A stretch of DNA of 64,000 bases from assembly GCF_024586455.1 (NCBI RefSeq), contig NW_026089624.1, positions 14,289,341 to 14,353,340 on the forward strand, in the 5' to 3' direction. Origin of the DNA: Bactrocera neohumeralis. Its lineage: Eukaryota; Arthropoda; Insecta; Diptera; Tephritidae. Below, in pieces: positions 45,530 through 56,784 of the stretch (position 1 is its first letter; the number at the start of each line of letters is the position of its first letter). The notes below the pieces were generated by a model, which was not told the origin of the DNA, did no database searches, and saw only the letters and a list, made by a program, of their open reading frames with translations. Position numbers and translations under genes: made by a program.

Positions 45530-47859
45530 TGTTACCTTATCGTGGTGCAGGGGCTTAATTGCAAAGCATATACGGCATTTCCCAACCTTCAAGAGCGATG
45601 CTGCTTGGTATATCTCATCAGCAAGACCGCGTCCGTTTGCGCACGAGACAGTTAACGCAACCCCGACCGCCAGCTCTAAAATCCTGAATGGCAAAAGCAC
45701 GAGGGCGTCGAGGGGATTGGGGTCTGATCCTATAGCGGCCGTCAACGTGAAAGTTGCCAGGTGAACCTGCATTACGCGGCGGCAGCCTCGGCTGTCATAG
45801 CAAGCAGGTGCACTTCCGATAAACTGGGCATCCTGCTGATCTAAGAGCCATGGGTCTACAGAGAGGGGGCTAGAGGCCTCAAGACGGATTCGATAATCTG
45901 GGATATGTCAAGCGAGAGACCTCGATCTTGGGTCGGTGCAAGCTAGGGACTGTGAAGGTACAGACTTCGTCCTGGCATCAGCCTATTTCCCAGGAGAGGC
46001 ATCCACAGCACACCCAGAGGCTGTGGACAGCTTGGTGAGGTACTGCAGGAGACGCAGACTGCCCCAAATCCTAGGATGTGATGCGAACGTCTATCACCCG
46101 GAATGGGGCAGTGCGGACAGCAAAACACGAAGTGAGTCTCTTTTAGAATACATAATAAGTTGCGACTTAATTATAGAGAATGTGGGGTGTGAATCCACCT
46201 TCGTCACAATAAGCAGAAGAGATGTGCTTGACATCATCTTGAGCAACTAGCCTGTGAACGAATTGGTCTCACAATGGAGGGTGTCAACCAACTTCCTCCA
46301 GACGTTATCTTCGGTTGTCTGCGATAAATCACTCCATCATAGACGCACACCACTTCAGCTGCCCCTAATGGTGACCACCAACAAGCGCAACTGTGCATGG
46401 TGGTCACGAAAACTCTCAGATCTTCGGAAAAAGGTACGGAAGCTGTTTAACAATGCGAAACGTACGGGGGTCTGTGAGAATGTAGGGGCAAATGTTATGT
46501 TAGTGAGAAAGCAGGCAAGCTTAAGGAGATTCTGTGAAAATGTCACCTTCACACCAGAGGGAGGATAGCTGCACAAGGCACTGGCCAGAGGCAAGACTGA
46601 CACAGTACTAGCGATCAAAAGAAGCGACGGGACGTAAAGACCAGCGCAGAAGATAGAGCTACGGCATTTCTGCGGCCGTACTTCCCGGAAAGAATTTGGG
46701 AAGACCAGTGTCTACCCGTAGTCGAACACAAGGCAATTATTTACTGCGAATTCGATCAAGTGGGCAATGGCTTCGTTCCAGAAATTCAAGTCCCCGGGAG
46801 TTGACGTCATCTTTCCAGCACTTTTGCAACAAGGAGAGCAGTATCTACTGCCATACCTTGTTCGGCTGATGAGGGATAGCCTCGCACTGGCGTACATCCC
46901 TGAAATATAGAGGACCACGAAGGTGATGTATAGTATACCCAAAGTAGGAAGGAAGGACTATTCACTGGATAAATCCTTCAGGCCAATTAGTGTAAAATTG
47001 CACTCCTGCATGCTTCTCAGCATGCACACAGAGCAGGCAGATCAACCAATACTGCCCTATACCAGATAACCTGATTTAGAGAATTCGCTGAAGGGAGGGG
47101 AAGTGATGCGTTGCGCCTTCCTAGACATCGAAGGTGCTTTTGACAAAACGTTTCACAAGAGCGTAGCCAAGACACTGGAGAAAAAGAATGTGGCAGCGCC
47201 GGTGTGCAGATGGATAGAGGCCGACTGCGCACCAGAATAACTGAAACCACAGTAGGAGATACAAGTATTCGTCTTGGCACAAGGGGCTGCCCACAGGGAA
47301 TCCGCTGCCAACGGTACGCGGAGGACATTGTAATTATTGCCAGAGGTAAATTCGAGGACACTCTCTGTGACCTACTACAAAGAGGTTTAAGATTTAAATC
47401 TGGCAAAAGAGCGGTATAGTGGGGCTGAGTTGAACATTAGCCCCTCTAAGACGACCATCGTTCCGATTATGAGACGTAGGTCCCCCTAACCCGCCTCAGG
47501 AACCTTACACTTGGCGGCAGAGAGGTAGAGAAGACCAACATGATCCAATATCTTGATCTCACGCTGGATTCCACTTTGCGGTAGAAGCAGCATGTTGACC
47601 TGACCTTGGCCAAGGCGACAAAAGCACTAATGGTGTGCAATCAGCTGGCGGGAAAATACTGGGGCTGCAAACCATTTTTAGGAGGTCGTACACCATGATT
47701 GTGCGGGCGATAATCACGTATGGGGCGGTGGCATTGGCCTCAAAAGCTTCACAGGCTTCGTTAGGGCTCCAACTATCAAAGCTGCGACGACTAGCTTGTG
47801 TCTGCATGTCGGGTGCAATGCGCACTTGTCCAACGGCAGCTTGCTTCACTTCACTTCCT
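45530..47859 (+). mobile_element. LOA-type retrotransposon, unit C copy
   Basis: Collinear with the unit B copy but without the Tigger element. It has a ~48-bp deletion near 45675 and a short in-frame deletion near 46510 that joins 'NVMLVRKQASLRRFCENV'. EN, RT and C-terminal blocks are as in unit B, including the altered YAED active site. The 3' end is replaced by RTE at 47860. Confidence 0.8.
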
Positions 47860-48915
47860 CTTCTTTACTGGCGTAGACACCGCTTACGCGATTATAGCCG
47901 AGTTTACAACAGCGCGCCAGTCGTTTCTTCTTTTCGCTACGTGGCGCCAATTGGACATTCCAAGCAAAGCCAGATCTTTCTCCTTTTGGCCCTTCCAACG
48001 GAGTGGAGGTCATCCTCTTCTCCTGCTTCTCTTGGTGGGTACTGCGTCGAATACTTTCAGAGCTGGAGTGTTTTCGTCCATTCGGACAACACGACCTAGC
48101 CAGCGTAGCCGCTGTCTTTTAATTCGCTGAACTATGTCAATGTCGTCGTATATGTCGTACGGCTGCGGTATTCGCCGTGGCCAACGCGGAAAGGACCATA
48201 AATCTTTCGCAGAACTTTTCTCCCGAAAACTCGCAACGTCGACTCATCAGTTGTTGTCATCGTCCAGGTCTCTGCACCATATAACAGGACGGGAATTATG
48301 AGTGACTTATAGAGTTTGGTTTTTGTTCGTCGAGAGAGGACTTTGCTTCTCAATTGCCTACTCAGTCCGAAGTAGCACCTGTTGGCAAGAGGCTAGGCTG
48401 ACATTGGTGGTGGTGTTTACGCTGGTTCCAAGATAGACGAAATTATCTACGACTTCATAGTTATGACTGTCAACAGTGACGTGAGAGCCAAGTCGCGAGT
48501 GCGACGACGGTTTGTTTGATGACAGGAGATATTTTGTCTTGCCCTCGTTCACTGCCAGACCCATTCGCATTGCTTCCTTGTCCAGTCTGGAGAAAGCAGA
48601 ACTAACGGCGCGGGTATTGAGGCCGTTGATATCAATATCATCGGCATACGCCAGCAGCTGTACACTCTTATAAAAGATTGTACCTGCTCGATTAAGTTCT
48701 GCAGCTCGAAATATTTTCTCCAACAGCAAGTTGCAGAGTCGCACGCTAGGGAGTCGCCTTGTCTGAAACCTCGTGTGGTATCGAAGGGCTCGGAGAGGTC
48801 CTTCCCGATCCTGACGGAGCTATTCGTGTTGCTCAACGTCAGTTTATACAGCCGTATTAGTTTTGCGGGGATACCAAATTTAGACATCGCGGCAAAAGGC
48901 AGCTCCTTTTCGTGC
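47860..48915 (-). mobile_element. RTE retrotransposon in unit C (RTE copy 6), cut by CR1
   Basis: The 3' end faces left with a slightly longer CTT tail ('cctcttctttactgg'). The frame contains 'LAYADDIDINGLNTRA' and 'GFRQGDSLACD'. It stops at 'aaaggagctgcc'-equivalent sequence, where the CR1 tail starts. The continuation is not found on the far side of the CR1 copy. Confidence 0.85.
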
Positions 48916-49036
48916 CGTTGTTGTTGTTGTTTTAACGGAAAATTCAATCCCCGTTGGGGTGGTAAATGTCATTTGTGTTGTCGTCGATTTCATCTAACGG
49001 TAGGCCCAAGAAACGTGCTGTTTCGACGGGGTCGGA

Positions 49037-52000
49037 TCAAAGGGAGGAGGGTGTTAGATGGGTGGGGTTTTTGGGGCATGCAAAGAGGTGGTCAGTGTCA
49101 TGCGGAGACTCGTTGCATGCAGGACATACGTCGGGTATGTCAGGGTCTATTCTGGATAAGTAGGAGTTTAACCTGCTACAGTATCCAGAACGAAGTTGCG
49201 CAAGGGTCACACGCGTTTCTCGCGGCAGCTGGAGCTCTTCGTCTGCGATGGGTGGCGTTCTTGCCATTCACGGGAAGGGAGTCGGTGAAGGTGTTGATGG
49301 CTCCGCTGTGAATGGCGGTCAGTACCTGTCTAAAGTTAGTTGCGTCCTAAGTTACGTCGTCGACGTAATCCAGGAATGACCTTTTGATGCTCCTAGGAGG
49401 CGGTTCCGCTCCAAGCAGATGACTGCAGGGGTGATTTCTCCGAAAGCATCCCTGCAGGAACTGCCTGGAGAGGAGTTCATTATGCTCCTTAAGTGGGAGC
49501 ATAAGCGTCTCACTATGGAGGTGTTCAATGGGAGACATCAAAAGACATCCTGTAGTAGTCCGGAGTGCAGTGTTTTGACAGGTCTGTAGTTTCCTCATCT
49601 GCGTACCACTGCATCCATGCGACCATATGGGGGCTGCGTAACTGAGGACCGGCCGGCCGATTGCCTTGTATGTTGCCAACAACGTTTCTTTGTCTTTTCC
49701 CCATGTGCTGCCGGCTAGCGACTTGAGGATTTTGTTGCGGCTCTGTACTTTGGCGATAATCGCGGTCGTATGAGGAGACAAGGAGCATAGACTGTCGAAT
49801 GTTACACCTAAAATCTTAGGATTGTTGACAGTCGGAATTTTGACGCCGTCGACTGCAATGTTAAGCTCTATAAGCTCTATCTATACTCCTTCGTCCAGTT
49901 TGTGAATATGGTCGCTGTGGATTTGGTGGGGGAAAGTGTGAGATTTCGTGCAGTGAGGAAACGAGAAAGGTCGGAGAGGTAGCTGTTTACCTTCGAACAC
50001 ATGCCATCGATTCCATTGCCCGACGCCAATATCGTGCAGTCATCAGCGTACTCCTTCTGGTGGTTGTGGGAGTTTCGAGATGTAGAAGTTAAACAGTAGT
50101 GGGGAGAGGACACCACCCTGCGGAACCCCCTGTTTAATTCTTCTCAGTTTAGATGTTTTACCTCGAAATAGTACGGATGACTGGCGACCGCTCAGATAGT
50201 TCATGGTCCACCTCTTTAGCCCTGGATGGAGCGTAGTTGCTTCGATGTCCTGCAGTAGCGTTGTGTGATTGACCGTGTCAAAAGCTTTTGACAGGTCCAA
50301 CGCTACGAGGATCGTTCTTTCGCAGGGTGGTTTCTGGTTGAGGCCACGAACTATCCGGGCGTTTATGACGCTAAGTGATGAGGTGGTGCTGTGCACTTTT
50401 CGGAATCCATGCTGGTGGCTGGCTAGGCTCAGGTGGTGAGTGAAGGTCGGGAGTAGTAAGGCCTCAAGTGTCTTCACTACTGGGGAGAGGAGAGTTATCG
50501 GTCGATAAGATTCCCCTTTGTTGGCGGGTTTCCCAGGTTTCAGTAGTGGGACCACTCTTCCGACTTTCCACACATCGGGTATTTGAAGAGTGGTCAGAGA
50601 CAGATTGAGGACCTTGGTGAGATATCCTACTCCCGTCGAGCCTAGATGCTTTAGCATTAGCATGTTGATTCCATCAGGGCCAATGGATTTAGATGATTTT
50701 GCTTTTTTGATGGCACCCTGAACCTCCTCATCGGTGAAAGTAAGTAGCGCGCCTTCGTTTGGCATTTCGCGCAGCCGTCGGTTAACACATCGTTTAGCTT
50801 TGTCTACCGAAGGGTGCAGTGTGAATTGCCGGCTAAAATAGCTCGCGCACCTCTTCGGGTTCGAAGGGGCATGGCCATTGAATTGAACTTCAACTCGGTC
50901 GTCATGTCTCTTCGGGTTAGACAGAGCTTTGACAGTAGCCCAAAGCTTACTCACTCCGGTGGAGAGGTTACAGGACTTCAGGTGCTCTATCCATTTCGTC
51001 CGCTTATGTTGGTTTACCATACGCCGAATCTCCAAATTGAGATCCCTTATTCAGGGATCACCGGGATCGGCATGGCGTAAGGTGTCGCGCTCATTAGCTA
51101 AAACGGCTGCTTCGGCTGGGAAATTGGGGCGGATTTCCGCTATTCTTCCAGCCGGGATGAAGCGAGCGGTAGCTGCTGCGATCACCTTGCGGAATCGACG
51201 TTCGCTAACGCATACATCCATAGGAATAGGTAGAGCGTTGAAGGTGCTCTCAGTAAATTCTGTGAAGCCGACCCAATTAGCTTTGTTAAAGTTAAAGTAG
51301 GTGCGGTTGTCCACAGAAACAAAATCAGGAGGCGTCTCGATCGAAATAATTATCAGCAGATGATCTGATGCGAGAGTTAGCATAGGTCGTCAGGTTAGGC
51401 TGTTTATCAGACCACCGCTAGCAATGGTAATATCCGGCGAGCTATTACAGGTGCCCATAACTCTGGTGGGGGCTTCGTCATTCATTGTGCAGAATGTCGA
51501 ATCGTCAATCTGTTCCGCCAGCTCCATCCCCCTACGATCATTTCACAGGCAGAAATGCCAAAGATCGTGGTGCGCGTTAAGGTCGTCTAGTACCAAACGG
51601 TTTTCACCACGAAGTAGCGCACCTATATTCGGGTGATATCCTGTTGGGCAACATGTAACTGGGGGGATGTATATATTAAATATTTCGAGCTCGACATCGC
51701 CTGACCGGATAGCTATACCCTGACATTCTAGGGTAGTATCCCTGGGGTCGATGTCTTCATCGATTAGGCGATACTGCACGGTGTTGTGCAATATGAAGGC
51801 TAGGCCACCACCATTATCTCGCTCGCGATCTTTACGTATAACGTTGAAACACCACAAGCACAACTCGGAAGATCTGAGCGGCTGTTTAATTTGGTTTCTT
51901 GGACCGAAGCTATCGATACACGTTCCCGATTCATGAGTGCAACTATCTCCTCGATCTTGCTCTGGAGTCCGTTGCAGTTAAATTGAAGTAGCCGGGTTTG

Positions 52001-52753
52001 TCGAGGGTGTCCGTGGGTGATCCTGGGGGTGAGGGAGTGACGTGTGGGTGGTAGTTGTTGCAGCTGTAGAACCCGCAGGGGCGGTTGTCGCACTGGGGTG
52101 TTGGAAGGCGACGCCACTGTTGTGTGTTGCGGGGGCAGACTCCTGCAGCATGGGGCAACGTACGAATCACTCCACTCACGTGTGGTGCGCAGACCGGAAC
52201 ACGCCGAAAAGTGACACCAGCCAGTACAGGAATTGCACTTGACGGATGTCACATTCCGACGTATGACGGCCTGACACACGGAACAGACTGTGCGAGGGAC
52301 CAAGAGCTGTTCGTTGGTTCTCTCACGAGGATTGGAGAGGGATGAAGGTTGGGGATGAAGTCAGAGGGGGAGCTATGTTGCCTGGTTGAGCTCCTAGGGA
52401 CCGTAGAGGTCCTCTGTTGGCCACTCGGATTGAGTGGCGGCGCGGCGCGCGAACTATGTGCGGATTGCACCGCCGTAGAGGCTTGGGTCGCAGTATTGCG
52501 CAGGCAACATGGGGCCACGTAACGCGTGGTTCACTCCCTATGAGTCTTAAGGCCTGAACAGGTAGGTAGCCTTAAGATGGCTCCATCCATTGCATGTGTT
52601 ACACCTGACTGAGGTGGAGATTGGATGGAGCCGTTTTGCGCACACGCAGCAGAAAAACTCCTCCGGGCCCGGGTTGGACTCAATGCCAGCGCGAGTCAGG
52701 AGGATACGGAGCAACCCTGCTGCAAGGCATTGCTCCAGTGACGACAAACACAA
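49037..52753 (-). pseudogene. CR1-type polyprotein (zinc fingers-EN-RT), few lesions
   Basis: From the N-terminus: 'LLTRAGIESNPGPEE', finger 1 'CCVCAKRL...CNTCNGWSH', a Ser/Pro-rich linker, and finger 2 'CSVCQAVI...CNSCTGWCH'. EN follows with 'LLQFNCNGLQSKIEEIVALM', 'ASVQETKLNSRSDL' and 'LDDLNAHHDLW' ('DDLN' where GDFN is usual). RT lies in an open 330-codon frame (51035-50043): 'SKSIGPDGINMLMLKHLG', 'SYRPITLLSPVVKTLEALLL', 'LVALDLSKAFDTVNH' and 'KQGVPQGGVLSPLLFNFYIS'. A one-base shift precedes the active site 'EYADDCTILASG' at 50050. The C-terminal frame holds 'TYKAIGRPVLSYAAPIWSHG' and a terminal 'CPACNESPHDTDHLFAC'. About half a dozen lesions. Confidence 0.85.
52664..52687 (-). other. 2A-like ribosome-skipping motif (GIESNPGP)
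   Basis: The codons at this site read G-I-E-S-N-P-G-P, preceded by Leu-rich 'GLLRILLTRA'. The canonical 2A core is D-x-E-x-N-P-G-P, so the first Asp is Gly here. N-terminal 2A-like sequences are reported in CR1-type non-LTR elements. Skipping activity of this variant is unknown. Confidence 0.7.
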
Positions 52754-52850
52754 ATTAACACTTACCGATCCAAACGGGGTTAGAATGCCGAAAGAACAGC
52801 CCTTGGTCGGATGAAATCCGAGTCAATTCCGGTGCGTAGAACCGGCTGTC

Positions 52851-53418
52851 GGTTCATTACCTGTTCCCTGCACTTTTCCGATTGTTCACACATCGGGTAT
52901 TTAAAGACAGGTTGAAGACCTTGGCGAGGAAACTGATTCTCGTCAAGCCTTGGTGCACTAGCATCAGAATGTTTATGCAATAACGTCTAATGTATTTAGA
53001 GGATTTTGCTTCATTGATGACACTACGAACCTCCGCATCGGTGAAATTAAGTGATGCGGATTGTTTCGGCCTTTTGCGCAGCCGTCGGGTAACACACTGT
53101 TTGGTTTGTCTACCTAAGGGTGCAGTGTAAGTTCCCGGCTCCAATAGCTCGCGCACGTCTTCCGGTCCGAAGATGATTATTAAATTGAATTTCAACTCGG
53201 TCCTCATATCTCTTCGGATTAGACAATCTCTGACAGTAGCTCAAAGCTTATTCACACCGGTGAGTATCCATTTGGTCCGCTTATGTTGATTTACTATTTT
53301 CCGAATCTCCAAATCGATTTACCTTATTCGGAACTCACAGGAATCAGCATGGCGTAAGCCGAACCAGATCATTATGGGCAGATGGTCTGATGCGAGAGTT
53401 AGCATAAGTCGTCACCAA
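52851..53418 (-). mobile_element. Older CR1-type fragment (RT start)
   Basis: Minus-strand 'YTAPLGRQTKQCVTRRLRKR', 'NFTDAEVRSVINEAKSSKYI' and 'INILMLVHQGL' correspond to the pre-RT block of the neighbouring CR1 copy ('HPSVDKAKRCVNRRLRE', 'TFTDEEVQGAIKKAKSSKSI'). It is far more diverged than the 48916-52850 copy, which abuts its interior, so the younger CR1 appears to have landed in an older relative. Confidence 0.7.
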
Positions 53419-53424
53419 CGCTTT

Positions 53425-53600
53425 TGTTAATGTGAGAACAAAAAAAATTTAGCAGACGTTAAATACTGAATAAAAGTTATTGTTGCACTATCTAATATAA
53501 AATAAATGGATGGGAACGAAGAAGTGAAGTGTTAGTTCATATACAAGTTAAAACACTCACTTTATACAGTTGAATATTTTAAACTTTAAATGTAAATATC
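53425..53600 (+). repeat. Relic related to the repeat at 58030-58260
   Basis: 'cttttgttaatgtgagaaca' and 'gttaaatactgaataaaa' match 'cttttgtaaatgtgtgaaca' and 'gttaaatattgaaaaaa' at 58031-58085. Further downstream, 'tttaaactttaaatgtaaat' loosely matches the arm sequence of the foldback family. Weak and short. Confidence 0.35.
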
Positions 53601-53620
53601 CATACGTCAGCGGCAAATAT

Positions 53621-54172
53621 CTCTTCTTAACTGGCTTACGTGGTTCTAGCCGAGTTAACAACAGCGCCAATTGGAGATTCAAAGTGAAGACAGGTCCTTC
53701 TCCACCTGGTCTTTCCAACGGAGTGGAGGTCTTCCTCTTTCTCTGCTTACCCCGGCGGGTTCGTCGTCGAATACTTTCAGAGCTAGAATGTTTTCGTGCA
53801 TACAGACAACATTAAAAAGCCAGCGTAACCGCTGTTTTTTTTTTTTTGTACGGGGTTAGATCGCCGAAAAATCAGCCTTTGGTCGGATGAAATCTGAGTC
53901 AATTCCGGTGCGTAGAACCGGCTGTCGTGGGAATTACGCGTAACCGCTGTACTTTAATTCGCTGAACTGTCAATGTCGTCGTATACCTCATACAGCTGAT
54001 CGCTCCATCTAAAGCGGTATTCCCGTGTACTGCCCACGGACAACAAATCTACCGCAGAACCTTTCTCTCGAAAACTCGTAACGTCGACCACCAGATTTTG
54101 ACATTGTGGCTACTGTTAATACTGGTTCCAAGATAGACGAAATTATCTACGACTTCGAAGTTATGACTGGCA
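53621..54172 (-). mobile_element. RTE retrotransposon 3' fragment (RTE copy 7), interrupted
   Basis: The 3' end 'tcttcttaactggcttacg' faces left. Homology runs through the C-terminal domain up to the 'FVYLGTS' region near 54172. It is more decayed than the other copies. A 102-bp SINE-like insertion at 53836-53937 splits it, with the RTE sequence continuing exactly on the other side after a 13-bp duplication. Confidence 0.8.
53836..53937 (-). mobile_element. SINE-like insertion derived from CR1 5' UTR
   Basis: Flanked by a perfect 13-bp duplication GCGTAACCGCTGT (53823-53835 and 53938-53950). On the minus strand it reads from 'gtaattcccacgacagccgg' through about 75 bp matching the 5' UTR of the CR1 element (52765-52850) and stops after 'aaccccgtac' with a run of at least 12 A. 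A poly(A) tail plus a duplication of this size indicates retroposition of a short RNA. The body is the LINE head, not its tail, which is unusual. It could be a true SINE family or a prematurely ended or processed LINE transcript. Confidence 0.75.
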
Positions 54173-54212
54173 ACATCACGCATTCATCTATTTAAGTGTA
54201 TTATTTAAAAAA

Positions 54213-56784
54213 CCCTACATAGGGTTGTGCGCTGGGTTTGGGACCCGCCACGTAAAAATCAGTACCAATGACAAAGAAAACACAGCCTCGGATGAGAGAC
54301 TCCCTTTTGATGACGACCATGGCAAACGAAATAGGAACTACGAGTCGAGGGCATGCACCTGGAATGTTCGGACCCTTAATTGGGAAGGTGCAGCTGCCAA
54401 GCTGGTTGATGTCCTCGCAAGAATAAAGGCTGACATCACCGCCGTCCAAGAAATGCGATAGACGGGACAAGGACAGAGACGAGTAGGTCGAGTAGGTCCT
54501 TGTGAGATTTACTACAGTGGCCATATAAAGGAGCGCAAGTTTGGTGTTGGATTCGTGGTGGGAGAGAGACTCCGTCGCCGAGTACTAACATTCAATCCGG
54601 TGAATGAACGTCTAGCCACAATCCGCATCAAAGCGAGGTTCTTCAACATATCGCTGATTTGCGCCCACGCCCGACGGAAGAAAAGGACGATGTGACCAAA
54701 GATGTCTTTTATGAGTGCTTGGAGCGCACTTATGAGAGCTGCCTTCGCCACGATGTCAAAATCGTGCTTGGCGACTTTAACGCCAGGGTGGGTAAAGAAG
54801 GTATCTTTGGCACTACGGTCGGTACATTCAGCCTCCACGACGAAACATCCCCAAATGGGTTCTACTAGATTCCAGAATAAAAAAATTCATCAAGCTACCT
54901 GGCTGTCTCCGGACCGAAAAACTGCCAACCAGATCGATCATGTTGTGATAGACGGAGGACAGGTCTCCAGTGTTCCAGACGTGCGTACGCTTCGAGGTCC
55001 TAACATCGACTCGGACCACTATCTTGTTGCAACCAAGATTCGCACCCGCCTTTGTGCAGCAAAAAACGCACGTCGACAAACACAAGGAAGGTTCGACGTC
55101 GAGAAGCAGCAATCACAACAGGCAGCCGAACGATTTTCTACTCGGCTTGCACTCCTGCTCTCTGAGAGCACTCGTCAACAACTCGATATAAGGGAACTGT
55201 GGGACGGCATTTCAAACTCCTTACGTACAGCTGCAACCGAAACCATTGGTTTTCGGAAAGTGCAAAAGAACAGTTGGTACGACGAGGAGTGCCGTGTCGC
55301 AGTGGAGAGAAAACAGACAGCGTACTTCGCAACGTTACGATCGACCACAACACGTGCGGAATGGGATAGATACCGAGAGTTGCAGAGGGAAGCGAGACGC
55401 ATTTGTAGACAGAAAAAGAAAGAGGCTGAAATGCGTGAGTACAAAGAGATTGATAAGCTGGCCGACAGGGGTAATGCTCGAAAATTCTACGAAAAAATGC
55501 GGCGGCTTACAGATGGTTTCAAGACCGGAGCATACTCTTGTAGAACCCCCAAAGGTGATCTAGTGACCGATGCCCAGAGCATACTTAAATTATGGAGGGA
55601 ACACTTCTCCAGCCTGCTGAATGGCAGTGAACGCACAACGCCAGGAGAAGGCGAACCCGATTCCCCAATCGATGACGATGGAGCAGACGTTCCATTGCCC
55701 GACCGTGAAGAAGTTCGAATAGCAATCGCCCGCCTGAAGAACAAAGCGGCAGGGGCTGTGTAAGCTAACGTTGAGCAACACCAAAAGCTCCATTAGATTC
55801 GGGAAGGACCTCTCCGAGCCGTTCGATACCGAACGAGGTTTCAGACAAGGCGACTCTCTATCGTGCGACATTTGCAACCTGCTTCTGAAGAAAATAGTTC
55901 GAGCTGCAGAACTAAATAGAGAAGGTACCATCTTCTATAAGAGTGTACAGCTGCTGGCGTATGCCGATGATATGCCGTATGATTGATATCATCGGCCTCA
56001 ACACCCGCGCCGTTAGTTCTGCTTTCTCCAGGCTGGACAAGGAAGCACTGAAAATGGGTCTGGCAGTGAACGAGGGCAAAACGAAATATCTCCTGTCATC
56101 AAACAAACAGTCGTCGCACTCGCGACTTGGCACTCACGTCACTGTTGACAGTCATAACTTTGAAGTTGTAGATAATTTCGTCTATTTAGGAACCAGCATT
56201 AATACCACCAAAAATGTCAGCCTGGAAATCCAACGCAGGATTGCTCTTGCCAACAGGTGCTACTTCGGACTGAGTAGGCAATTGAAAAGTAAAGTCCTCT
56301 CTCGACGAACAAAAACCAAACTCTATAAGCCGCTCATGTGGTGCAGAGACTTGGGCGATGACAGCAACCGATGAGTCGACGTTACGAGTTTTCGAGAGAA
56401 AAATTGTGCGAAAGATTTATGGTCCTTTTCGCATTAGCCACGGCGAATATCGCATTCGATGGAACGATGAGCTGTACGAGATATATGACGACATTGACAT
56501 AGTTCAGCGAATTAAAAGACAGCGGCTACGCTGGCTAGGTCATGTTGTCCGGATGCATGAAAACACTCCAGCTCTGAAAGTATTCGACGCAGTACCCACC
56601 GGGAGAAGCAGAGGAAGAGGAAGACCTCCACTCCGTTTGAAGGACCAAGTGGAGAAGGACCTGGCTTCGCTTGGAATATCCAATTGGCGCCACGTAGCGA
56701 AAAGAAGAAACGACTGGCACGCTGTTGTTAACTCGGCTATAATCGCGTAAGCGGTTTCTACGCCAATTAAGAAGAAGAAGATTT
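54213..56784 (+). mobile_element. RTE retrotransposon with internal deletions (RTE copy 8)
   Basis: The 5' UTR block 'ccctacatagggttgtgcgc' and the GAA tail ('ttaagaagaagaag') are both present, so both ends are kept. Compared with copy 2 it lost about 50 bp near 54861 and several hundred bp near 55757 ('ggcaggggct/gtgtaag'), which removes the start of the RT. It keeps the ~100 bp near 55160-55260 that copy 2 lacks. Confidence 0.88.
54267..56750 (+). pseudogene. RTE EN-RT polyprotein, deleted and frameshifted
   Basis: EN starts 'CTWNVRTLNWEGAAAKLVDV' but has a stop after 'AVQEMR' (54461). A later frame (54702-55763) carries 'NQIDHVVIDGG', the full EN-RT linker with 'NSWYDEECRVAVERKQ' and 'HFSSLLNGSERTTPGEGEPD', then stops at the large deletion. 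'GFRQGDSLSCDICNLLL' and a duplicated-looking 'YADDMPYD/DIIGLN' show that an indel also damaged the active site near 55970. The C-terminal 130 codons (56358-56750) are open. Confidence 0.85.

Larger units (their letters stand above)
44404..48915 (+). repeat. Tandem composite unit C (right end cut by CR1)
   Basis: Third unit, starting at the same 'aacaatccagac' boundary. It contains the full Tc1-to-LOA span missing from A and no DD41D or Tigger insertion. It ends inside the RTE at 48915, where a CR1-type element begins, so about 1 kb of the unit is missing. It carries more private substitutions than A or B, suggesting A and B are the closest pair. Confidence 0.88.
48916..52850 (-). mobile_element. 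CR1-type non-LTR retrotransposon, near full length
   Basis: Minus-strand element from a 5' UTR ('gacagccggttctacgcacc' complement, near 52850) to a 3' tail of AAC repeats ('gttgttgttgttgttttaac' on the plus strand at 48917). It encodes, in order: a 2A-like motif, two PHD-like zinc fingers, APE endonuclease, RT with YADD and a C-terminal domain. 2A-like motifs and N-terminal PHD-type fingers are known from CR1/L2-group elements. It is inserted between the unit C RTE and an older CR1 fragment in the same orientation. Confidence 0.85.
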
